NCBI RefSeq assembly: GCF_963169125.1
Contig: NC_084799.1
Location: 64,774,643-64,838,642, forward strand
Direction of reading: 5' to 3'
DNA from: Humulus lupulus
Taxonomy: Eukaryota; Streptophyta; Magnoliopsida; Rosales; Cannabaceae
Length of the DNA: 64,000 nt
Of the stretch, positions 45,934 to 56,524 are shown piece by piece. The number at the start of each line of letters is the position of its first letter. The stretch's first letter is position 1. The notes under the pieces were generated by a model. It did no database searches and had not been told where the DNA came from. It saw only the letters and a program-made list of their open reading frames with translations. The translations under genes and the position numbers were made by a program.

Positions 45934-46368
45934 ATCTATCTAGGGCACAAGACCCCAGATGGACTTACTAGTCATCATCTGATTAGGCCTGCGAGCCCCA
46001 GAATGATTTCATAATTTATTTATATTGTGTACATGCAGTCATAAGTTTTCTTGCTGAGCCTTGGCTCACGAGTGCTATGTGGTGCAGGTAAAGGGAAAGA
46101 AAAGCTTACCCAGCCTTGAGTGGAGAGCTTAGGTGGCGAGGTGTACATATGTGGCCGCTTGAACACCACGGCCAAGGTGTTTCTCAAGGGAACTAGGGTT
46201 TAACCCAATTTTTACCACTTAGATCGGCGGATTGTAACTTAGTAAAATATATCACTTTAGCCCATTAATAACACTTAGATGCACATTTATGTCCTAATGA
46301 CTTGTTTAGCGAGTTAAGAACTATTTAAAATACACAGTGTGACGGTCTTGGCTAACCAGGGCGTTACA

Positions 46369-48417
46369 ATATCAGTCATGATATGTGTTCAGTCATTTAT
46401 GGAAGTATTTTTGTTTCGCTACTCTGAATGATTACTTAAGTATGATAAATTTCTAAGTTATGATTAAATTTTGGACTTTATTAGTTTGAATAAGAGTCTA
46501 TTATTTAAGACAAGATAAGTATAAGTAGATATGTCACACGTATTGGAAGAAATTATTTAGCATTTAAATTTGTTTGTTAAGATATTTATGGAAGTTATGA
46601 GAATTAGATAATTAAATGCAATTTTGGTAACTCTAGGATTTTGTAACTTATGATCCGGTTTTGACTCAGTTATGTTACGATTTTAGAAAAATGATATTTC
46701 TAAAAAAATTTAGATAATTAAATTAGCTTTCCAACGATACCAAGATTATTCAAATTCTACTAACAAAACTTCAGTAATGTTTATTTTACTGTAGATAGGT
46801 CTAAAGTTACGAGAATTCTAAGAAATGTAATTTTGAGAGATTTAAGCTAAGTTGGAACAACTTTGATTTGAATTCCTAGATTATAGCATATAGGCTTATG
46901 GAGGGAAGACTTAAATATAATTTAAAGAATTAAACTTGAGGAAGAATAGGCATAGGTGGTGTGTAGGCTAGAAACAAGCAACTAAGTGGGGTGTGTGGCA
47001 TCAAAAGAAAAAATGGAGGAAATTGATTACCACAAGACTAGGGCTGGCTGAAACTTAAGAGGAGGGAAGGCTTGGAGGGAGTTCTCAAAATTTGAAAGGA
47101 TGTTGAGAAATGTTGGGAGATAAACTAGGTGAGAGGTTATGCATAATGACTATAAATAGGTCCTTCAGCCTTCTATTTCCTTCACCATTTTCGAACAAGT
47201 ACATGTGCATAAACACTCTTCATTTTTATTTTCATTTCTTCTCTGACCAAGATACACTACACCCCAAGCCCCTATCATATTTTTGAACCCTAGCTCATTA
47301 TCCTATTCTCTTAAAACGGAAACACTACATCCTTGCTAAACATTTTTCTACATTGAAACCTTAAAGCTCTTAGTGACCGAAATTCTAGTTTATTTAAGGC
47401 AATTGGAAGATAGCATAATTCTTCAACGTTTCAAGATTCATTCATAGTCCGAACTAAGGTATTGATTCACAAAGTTAAGGGCACTTTGGGCGTGTGGTTC
47501 TAAGGATCTTAGCGCAATCATTCTTTTATCTCCATTTTCAAGGTAAAGAAATTAGGTAGATATTTATGTTATAATATGTATGTATAGAATATGTATGGCT
47601 AACATTGCAGGGACAGGAGGGATTTTTACATGAGGTAATGTGATTCTGGTTTGCCTATTGCGGTTATCTCTACCCTCATAAACTGTTTGTTTCATTATTA
47701 TGTATGTAAGGACATTAGGTAGATAGTTATGTTAGAATATGTATGTGTGATATGTATGTATGGAATATGTATGGCTAACGTTGCAGGAACAGGAGGGACT
47801 TGTACGTGAGGTAATGTGGCTCTGGTTTGCCTATTACGGTTATTTCCACCCTCATAAATTGTCTATTTAATATTATGTATGTAAGGATATCCTTGGTTTT
47901 CCTAGGTTTATTTTTGGATTAAGCTATGATATTGGTAAGGTTTATGTATGATTTTGTATCGCTATGTTGAATAGGTATATGTATGTGATATAGAACTTGT
48001 TAAGTAAACTTTTTGCTAGGTATTATGTGATTGTTATGCTTATGTGTTTGTATGTATTTCCTTACTGGGCTTAGAAACTCACTCCTTATGTTTTATATGT
48101 GCAGATAAAACCAGGTAGAACGGTAGACTGATGAGTGTAAGTTGATTCCAACTAGGAGTGTGTGTATCAGTGAGGATCATATAGCTAATGGTTGTCAAAG
48201 GGAACACACAATTTTTATTAGTTTTTATTTATCTTAAATAAGATATTAATAAATGTTGTTTATTTTACATTATTTTATGCATTAAAGATTCTAATGTATG
48301 CTTTTTTTTTACTGGGTACCCTATTGCATTGTTTATAATAAAAATGGCAACATTTATTATTATTTTTCAACGCTTGACTTTATTATGTGATTTCATTAAA
48401 TAAATGCGGGCGTTACA
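46369..48417 (+). repeat. LTR F fragment
   Basis: LTR-like sequence ends GCGGGCGTTACA, after a typical LTR tail (TTACTGGGCTTAGAAACTCACTCC, then CAGATAAAACC). A tandem duplication of about 163 bp lies at 47551-47888. The beginning of the LTR is not recognisable next to D2. There is no ORF. Confidence 0.6.
47551..47888 (+). repeat. 163-bp tandem duplication in LTR F
   Basis: The unit starts ATTAGGTAGATA at 47551 and 47714. Both contain TATGGCTAACRTTGCAGG and CTGGTTTGCCTATT and end TATGTATGTAAGGA. The second unit is about 10 bp longer. Confidence 0.85.
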
Positions 48418-48422
48418 GTACC

Positions 48423-48765
48423 ATAAATGGTAACATTCTCGAAATGTATGAGTTGTCTCATCCATGTTAACTGCTTTTATTTGACTTATTAAAATGTGTT
48501 GTGAAAATGGTGATATGTACCAAGATTGAACAAAATGATTTATTATGTGTTGGTTCATCATTTAAAAATTATAGTGATTTTATATTAAATTTTAAAATGT
48601 ATGGTTAGTGTTGGTATTAGTTATGTTTGTTTGAAATTGGTGGAATTTTAGCACAAATATTTTTTCCATCACTAGAGAAAAAGTATTATCTGCCATTTTT
48701 TTAAGCTTTTAGTAAACATTACCAAAAAACTGTCATTCTTTACCAAAAAAAAAACATTACAAAAC
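48423..48765. other. AT-rich spacer
   Basis: About 340 bp between two LTR insertions. No gene, RNA or repeat structure was recognised. Confidence 0.5.
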
Positions 48766-48770
48766 ATATT

Positions 48771-50736
48771 TGATAACTCTACAAAATAGAGTTATTTTAC
48801 TAATTTTATGTGCTAATTGTTGCTCAATTCTTGAGTTTTTAAGTAATTTATTAAGTTTTTAAGTAATTTTGAATTTATTAGGTTTATTTTAATTTTATAG
48901 ATTTTTGTGTGTTTTTATAGTTATTTTGTTGTAAAATTTTATAGTTTAATTAATTAAATTTAATATTGTTAAGTTAGAAGTAAAAATATGCAATTTTGAA
49001 CTTAAATGTTAAATATAAATTAAGTGATAATTAATATTTTCAAAAGAATTAATTTGATTGATTTTATACTTAAAAATATTTGATTATGACTTAATTTATG
49101 TTTATTTTGTAGGAAATTGTTATATTGTTGGTGCTTGAAAAGCCAAGAAAAAATAAAGAAAAGATTTTGGCAAAACTGAAATGAAAGAGCTGAAAATGTC
49201 ATTTTTGAAGCCCATTCCGTGCCCCAGCCACCTGACTCATTTCGTGCCCCAGCCCGCCTGGCCCATTCCGTGCCCCAGCCCGCCTTTCTCCTTATTCCAA
49301 CAGCTGCTTCCTCCTGGGCCCGTGCCTCCAATCCAGCCACTGCCTCAGCAGCCAGCCTCCAGCCGCGCTCCTCCCAGTAATCAACGCCAGCACCATCCTT
49401 GCCACCACCCAAAGCTTCACGTGCCCCAGCCGTGCCTCCTCGAAGCTCTCCCTCTAACCAACTTTCAGCCCAGCAAGCAGCCCCAAGGCCCAATTCGAAA
49501 CACTCCAGCTGCTCCCCTGCCCAAAGCTGCCTTTTCCTATTTTTTTGAGCCCAACAATAGCTCACTTTTGTACCCTTGTCCCTTTTGCCAAAAATACCAT
49601 TTTTTACCCAAACTTTTCTACACATTTTACCCCAAAACATCATCATTACACCCTAAAATTTACCCCTATTTGCCATATTATTATTAATTTAATCAATTTA
49701 ATTAATTTAAATTTATTATTTTAATACTCATTTTTTTGGCTATAAATAAGGGATTTTGGTGCTTAATTTTGAGAGGAGGTTACACTGCACAAGTTCTACA
49801 CTTTCAAGACTTCTCCATTGTCCTCTTTTTTCTTCTTTTTGGTCATTTTTCTATGAGTTTTTAGAGGAAAAATTTGAGGGTTCATCCTCAAAAATTTCCT
49901 ATTTATGTTTGTAATTTTTTTGTTTGTATTTTATATTCTAGTTATGAGTTTCTAATCTTTTTAAGATTATTAAGGTGATGATGAAACAATATGTAACTAG
50001 ATAGTATTTATGTTGTGTGTTGATTTCCCATTTTGTGCAATAAATTTTATAGATTTTTTTCTTCAAATATCTTCTTTCATCTTAAATACCATGTCTTTTT
50101 GGATTGTTAGCACATATTTACACTTTGTTCTTCATTAGTGAAAAAACATAATATTCTTTGTGTAAGATGTGTCATTAAATTGTACACATCCAATGCTTAG
50201 AACAAAAATATTATGTTTTGCCTTATAAATAATGTTCATTGATTTATTTGTTATTTCATTAGATTGATTTACACTAAATGCCTTGAAATTATAATTTTAA
50301 AAGTGAAGAAAGATCCTATATTTTTATAAAAACTCGTGCTTAAATAGAATATCTAATTTGAATAAGTGATGGTTTGTTAATTTCTACTATTACTAAAACT
50401 TGGGAATCAATGTACTTTTAAATATTATTGAACTTATATTTTGTGGATTCTATTATCTTAATAATCATTCTTTTACCATCTTGACTTCTAATATTAATTT
50501 AAGTATATATAATTTCTTTATTATTGTCTTTTATTTTATTTTCATTATTCAAAAATCTCTTCAATCTTTGGAGCTAGGTTAGAATTTGTTAATTTTGGTA
50601 TGAAATAGTTTGCTTTTCGATTTTAGACAACTCATTTGGGTTCGACATCCTTGCTTACGCGATCACTATTCTATATGAACGATTCGTGCGCTTGCGATTT
50701 ATAAATATTTAAAACATACCCGTTTTGGATCCATCA
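48771..50736 (+). mobile_element. 1,966-bp solo LTR with TSD ATATT
   Basis: TGATAACTCTA...GGATCCATCA is flanked by ATATT (48766-48770, 50737-50741). The 5' terminus forms a 9-bp perfect stem, ATAACTCTA-caaaa-TAGAGTTAT. A TATA box (TATAAATAAGG) lies at 49741. Positions 49190-49500 hold C-rich repeats of CCATTCCGTGCCCCAGCC; the proline-rich ORF there (49181-49687) and the opposite-strand Gly/Ala ORF are compositional artefacts. No internal domain is present, so it is a solo LTR. Confidence 0.88.
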
Positions 50737-50741
50737 ATATT

Positions 50742-51637
50742 TCTATATTCACAAATAAATTATTATTCATATATCACAATTATTTCATTATTCAAAAATA
50801 CCATAAAAGCTAAATGTCTACATAATACCTTACTATGATAACACTTCCATGCAAAACTACTTCTAAGCTTATCTTGAAAGCCTATAACCATATCACTGTC
50901 AATCATTAATCGCATGAACCAATTCTTATATTTATTCAAATTCAACTTAGTCAAATCCTAATTGCAGAAGCCCTCCACGTGATGGTCGAGAAAATTAAAT
51001 ATAAATTTTAATTTTTACCTCATTAAAATATTTAATTTACAACATCTTTATAACTGACCCTCTCGAAATATTAATATAGCTTAAATATCTAAATTTAAAT
51101 CCTTATGAAATCATTCATCAATAAAAACTAAAGGAATATTTGTGGCATAAGTACCTAATGTTTGGGGTTAATAACCAGCATGCACCCAATGTTTTTTTTA
51201 GCGGGGAAAGTACCCAAAGTCCCTGAAAGTGTAATTCCATCTAGTTCCATTCATTAGGTCTGTTAAGGTGATGACTAGACTAACACGTGTCATCTTCTTA
51301 TTGCTCCATCTGATAATTATTTTTAAAAAGAATTTTAATTGATTTTAAAATAGAAAATTAATTAAAAAAATAAAACTGATTTTAGTTATTTGATTAAAAA
51401 CAAAATAAAAACCTAAATTAAAATCCAAAACCTAAACTTATCGACTTCTTCATAGAATTATTATTTAACTAAAATAATAACAACACCCCCATTAATTAAT
51501 AATTGTATATTAACTCAAACTTAAATAAATCTTATTCTAGAAACTACTTCCCATTAAAACTCTATTCTCCATAACTTTCAACCATTTTTTTAAACTAGAC
51601 ATAATTTGATACCAATTTAATTATTTATAACTAGTTT
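50742..51637. other. AT-rich spacer before LTR B
   Basis: About 900 bp with no supported gene. A segment at 51145-51300 (AAGTACCTAATGTTTGGGG...) looks like a dispersed plant repeat, but no terminal repeats or target duplications were found. Confidence 0.45.
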
Positions 51638-54600
51638 TGTAAAATGCCATAGACTACTACTTTGTAAAAGGTCATCATACTCATAGACTTATTTGAGGAA
51701 AACCACTTAACATATGAAAATCTAGTGGGGTCTTGCTAAAACATGCAAGTTGGGTCCAATAGTTTAAAATAAAAATAAAAGTTCTCATGTAAAATAAATG
51801 TGATTCAAGTCCCACTGATAAATTTTGAAATCTAAAAATCATAACATCGTCTTTAAAAGTTGACGTTTAAGCTAATCGTTTATTCGCCCATAGGATACCC
51901 CCACACCATACACACTCTGACGTCGGAACCCCTCACATCACAATGCGTGCCAAACAGATATCCTATTTATTACCTGAAAGGGGGAAAGCAAGAGCGGTGA
52001 TCTAAAAGCCCAGTAAGGAAGTACAAACAACATACAAAGAAAAACACAACAAAGGCAAAATCATATCATAAGACTCATACAACATTATATCTATACATTG
52101 TCATACATCGTACTTAACATCATCATCATACATCATACATAAACGCTATCATCATACATCATATATAAATGTCATCATCATACATCATACATCATTATCA
52201 TGCATCATATATCATTAACATATTAAAACAACATCATCACATCCTTGTGAACATGGCCCTCTCTCCTGTCCATGTCACATCTTGAGGTAAATAGGAGGCT
52301 CTAGTCCTTGAATAACCTTGGCGCATCCGCCCTATAAGTTACGCAATACCTTAGTAACTCGGGTTAGGTCTTATATCCTTAGTAACTCATTTGTTTTGTC
52401 GCGTTCAACATGATAACAATCATTCACTTTTTCATACAGCATACAAAACACATTCAATCCAGTCATATCAACACAAAGGAAATACATGATTCATCAAATT
52501 CATCACATCATCTCAAAATAGCATTTCATACTTCATATCACATGGTACTTCATCATACATAACATATATCCTCATACAAACCAATCTTACCGTTTCATAG
52601 CATAAGTAAAAGATTGTATCTAACTTCCTTACCTCAGGTCTGTGCAAAGCAAAAATGGAACAAACTTTACAATGAGCCTATAATCATAATCAAATAGTAC
52701 TATTTAGCATCACATCAGATTTCTCGTGCCCAGCACATATACCCTATGTGTGCACGGGCCAGGCACACATGGTGCAAATTATACAAAATTTCCAAACATG
52801 CACATTTTTCACATAGAATCACAAAAGAATAATGCAAATTCTACCTATTATCCATGCATGGTTTCCAAGTAAAAATTATATGGTTGAATAATAGGCATAT
52901 ATTTGAACGTAAAAGTGCATTTGCATACGACATGCATACGTGGGAGCATTGTTAAAAAGTGACGTCAAAAACGTTAATTCCTACATGCTTATTTCTAACT
53001 TTTTTTTCAAATAAAAATTTAGCAACATGATTTCTTCACCATTATTTATTTCCTTAAATCCCTAAGTTGAATTTAACCACTTAAAAATAATTTATTTAAC
53101 CTTCTTCTTAGTTTTTCATAAAATAGTAATTCCATTTATTATTTTAAATTGCATAGAAAAATAGCAAAACTTGAATCATTTAGAAGTACTTATAGATTTC
53201 ATGTTTCCTTTAGAAAAATAACCTTTTCTTTAAAATTAACAAATTACAAGATTTGGTGTGAGAAAATATTTATTTAAGTGTGGAAAAAATATATTTTCAC
53301 TTGTATTATTTAAGACTTAACTTATGTAGTGTAAACCCATATATGTTAAACAAAATAATTATTTTTAACTTATTAATCTAAACTTTCAGCAACTACTTAT
53401 TTTGTTTAAAAGTCACAAGTGAATTTAAACCCAACATTTTCTTATTAAAAAAATTAAGGAAAAACCACACTTATTAAAAATGTGAAAATTCATTGTTATA
53501 TTTAAAAAATATATATCATTTTAATATATTAACTTATTTCAATAAACACACATTATTTCTCTCATTCAAAAGACATTTCTCATTTTCACCCAAAACTTCC
53601 AGTAACAAATTAATCACTCAAAAATCATAAATTTGGAATTAAAATTTATATTTTCTTTATAGAATATATAAAAAAAAACTGTAGGTATTAATTTGAGTAA
53701 AAATATAATTTTAATGTGAATTAAAATACCCTTTTAATTACATAAAATCAACATAGCATTTGGAACATCACTTATGCATGCAAATCATTGTTTTACCAAT
53801 TTACTCACCAATTATACCCAAAATTCAGCAAGCAATATTCATCATAAAACCTATTTTAAATTCATGCTTCTCAAAACTCAAATATTAATCTTCGTGTATC
53901 GACAATACACCAATTTATAAAAGATTTAAGACAATCCTTTCATTTAACCAATTAACCTAGCATGTTCTTATGCATAGGTGACACCAAAAATAAAAACTCA
54001 CCATGCTTCATACTTATGGTCGAAACTTCATCATCAATATTTCATGCTTTCATTTTGCATGTTTACAAAATATTGGGGAGAATTACATTAGCATAAAATA
54101 GATCAAGACAACACTTAAGCCTTAGCATGCATCTATTAACATTTTTTTTAAAGGAACTCATTTAAAATCTTACAACCCTATCATGTTTCTAAGAGTAAAT
54201 TGGCATTAAAACAAATGGTGAAACTAAACATGCTTGGGCATCAGCCCTAGGCCAAACTCCCCTAGCCAAAACAACCAAATCCCTTCATGCTTTTACATAG
54301 AACTTTTAAACCAACAAAACATAGCATCAAATCTTATTTCATACAATTAAAACAAAACCCTTCTATAGTCCAATCTTAATAAGATTTTTCCCATGACCAA
54401 CAATAGAACAATGCCACGCTTGTCAAAACACAAGAATCAAAAGAAAAAAGTCTAGAAACCACAAGTATAAAGAGACATACCCTAGGATTGGACTTTTTTC
54501 CTCTTCTTTTTCTCCTCCTTCTTCTCTTTCTCTCTCTAAGTCGCTCACTCTCTCTCCTTCTCTCACTAGGCCGACGGCACCAAGAGCATAATGCTCTCTT

Positions 54601-54817
54601 CTCTTTTCTTTCCTTCCTTTTAATCTAACCTAGCCACACTAGTCCTAATGGGAATGGGTAAGTTTCCTCTTTCTAATTTTCCATTAATTTTGTTTGTTCT
54701 AATTTCTTAAATAAAGGGATTTTTCAATTAAACTAAAAGGAGAAAATACCAATTTATCTAGCCATCATCAATTTGCATCATCAAATTGCCACATAAAATA
54801 GGAAAACAATTCCTTCC
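51638..54817 (-). repeat. LTR B, inverted copy of the element A LTR family
   Basis: It is collinear in reverse with 1-2815 plus 14315-15416: for example 51890-52020 matches 15020-15160. It begins TGTAAAATGCC (51638) and is cut at 54813-54817 (CTTCC) by Tat element T2, so its far end lies outside the window. It carries a CATCATACAT repeat tract (52095-52215) and a CT-rich tract (54510-54560). No PBS abuts 51638, so it is a solo or 3' LTR. Confidence 0.82.
52095..52215. repeat. CATCATACAT-type short tandem repeats
   Basis: Irregular tandem copies of ATCATCATACATCATA occur within LTR B. The homologous part of LTR A does not show the same expansion. Confidence 0.7.
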
Positions 54818-55505
54818 TGTTGACGCGGTTTTTTGCCAACAGTGTATGAAGAAATAATAAGGTAGATTAGTGCTTAGTAATAAACCGTAATGAAAAATGA
54901 AATGAATTCACAAGAACACAAATCTTTTACGTGGTTCAGTGGTTAAAATCCACCTAGTCCACGAGTCTATATTATTATTGTTTCACTCTTTATTTTGGCA
55001 GAGTTTCAGTATTACAAAATAATGGACCATCTCCCTGTCCTACAATCCCAGTATTTATAAGGGAATTCCATAGATAGGTTTGGGTAACTGCGTGAGTCAA
55101 TCACGCATACACATATTTATTATATTTAATACATATATTTCCCATTTATAATGGGATATGATTTGATCATAAAGTAAATGTTCTCCTAATATCTAGGACA
55201 TCAAATATGACAGTCTGGTCATAAATAAACGTATAAAAGGACCCGAGTCTCTGGGGATCCGCGGGTGTGCAATATATTAGAATTACCACGAGTTTAATAT
55301 ATCCTCCAAGCTCGTACTTCGACAGCCGTTTGAATATTATCAGCTCGAGCTTCACAACCTCTGCATCCCTAGCTCGTATGACCACTGTGCAAGTCGAGCT
55401 GCCTACGTGGATAATAAAAAGATATCTTGGTTCTTTTCCGTATATTTATTTGACAGCTGTACCCGAACTGAGTGAATGAACTCGGGCTAAAATTAGGGTA
55501 CAACA
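54818..55505 (-). repeat. T2 LTR (3' LTR in element orientation)
   Basis: 688 bp, starting TGTTGACGCGG and ending GGGTACAACA on the plus strand. Its PBS-type end carries a GTTGAC...GCCAAC imperfect stem like that of T1. The partner LTR is outside the window. Confidence 0.8.
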
Positions 55506-55520
55506 TTTTCCCCCCAAGCT
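55506..55520 (-). promoter_or_regulatory. T2 polypurine tract
   Basis: On the minus strand AGCTTGGGGGGAAAA abuts the LTR terminus TGTTGTACCC. It is closely similar to the T1 tract. Confidence 0.85.
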
Positions 55521-56524
55521 CTTGCTCGTGTATGACGTCGTCACTTTCTGACCTACATAGTAGGGACTTTTAGACTTCTATTACACAAAACCACGCCTGC
55601 CCACTACTCGAGTACTAGACACATGGTGTAATACAATTGGCGTCTGTTCGGGTTTTGAGGACTGCAATAATTGTCTTGTCACCTTTTTGCCGCTGTTTTG
55701 TCTATTTAACCTTGGCCCTTGGATCTTGAACTATTCCAATTGGATGGCCTAGACCAACCTACACAATTTATGTATAAAAGGGATGGCCAAGTTATAGACT
55801 TCACCACCTTTCATTTAAAAAATTTCCTCTTTTGCACTTCCAAACCTCTCTTCTTTTCCAGAATCCCCAAAAATTGTTCGCCGCACCCAGTCGCTCAGAA
55901 GTTTTCCAGGAACTTCCCTTCGCTAAGTCTACATATCACTGTCGAAGAACACACTGTAAGTATCTCATTCTTTGGTTTAAGAGTTTTTTTTAATGGACTT
56001 TTGTTCTTCACCATGTTCATCCACAATATTCACTGTAGTCACGGTTAGACTACTTCTAAATGTTTTTAGGGACTAGGTTTCGACTTAAGTTCAACGGGTG
56101 AGTCCAAAAGTAGCCCTAGAAATAAGACACTCATAAAACTGGGAAATTTCTGGGTAAATCTGGGTAATTTTAATGGTGAATCAATTTAAAGAATACCTAT
56201 TCGGGATAAAGGAGACGAATAGTTTTTAGGTTTCAAACCAGATAGCTTAGAGGTTACGTTTGTTGGGTGGTTTTGTACTAAACCGCCTCCCAAGGTAAGT
56301 AGTGGTCTGGCAGTCTGACACACGAATCCCTAAATATTAGGGGTCTGTTAGAAAATCGAGATGCGTAACTTAGGGTATCACGTGGCATCATGCGATGGGG
56401 CTGAGGCTAACCTCAACTCGTATAACAAAAGTAAACCATTCTCCCCTTCGTATCCTCTCATCATAGACCTTAAATCCTCTTAGGCCGCCTACTAACTAGG
56501 TCATTATTCTCGTTAGGCGATCTG

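Larger units (their letters stand above)
41600..46368 (+). repeat. LTR D2 (~2.3 kb without D1)
   Basis: It starts TGTAATGTCCCAAATTCCC and ends CCAGGGCGTTACA. It is collinear with D1 (inverted) and with D3 at 63410. Landmarks are GGCTCGGGGTGAGCCTAGG near 41925 and GAGCCTTGGCTCACGAGTGCT near 46050. There is no gene. Confidence 0.85.
41600..48417 (+). mobile_element. composite D2-F LTR insertion
   Basis: The outer borders TGTAATGTCCC (41600) and GCGGGCGTTACA (48417) are flanked by GTACC (41595-41599 and 48418-48422), which suggests one insertion event. The left part (D2, to 46368) is a full LTR of one family with solo LTR D1 inside. The right part (F, 46369-48417) is a different LTR. D2's own right flank (ATATC) does not match its left flank (GTACC). 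The composite could come from recombination between elements, or from D2 inserting near the start of F with loss of the junction. Confidence 0.6.

Noticed and set aside
49020..49646. 208-codon Gly/Ala/Glu-rich ORF on the minus strand
   Set aside because: It lies over the C-rich repeats of a solo LTR; composition alone keeps it open and it matches no domain.
49181..49687. Proline-rich 168-codon ORF
   Set aside because: Same LTR repeat tract on the other strand; flanked by LTR sequence with TSD, so non-coding.
50763..50954. 63-codon minus-strand ORF
   Set aside because: No domain, no promoter or splice context, and AT-rich flanks; cannot be told from chance.
51145..51300. Possible MITE or MULE fragment (AAGTACCTAATGTTTGGGG)
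   Set aside because: The text resembles dispersed plant repeats, but no inverted termini or target duplication could be found.
51570..51640. Possible initiator-Met PBS beside LTR B
   Set aside because: On the minus strand TGGTATCA occurs but more than 20 nt from the LTR edge and followed by non-matching bases; likely chance.
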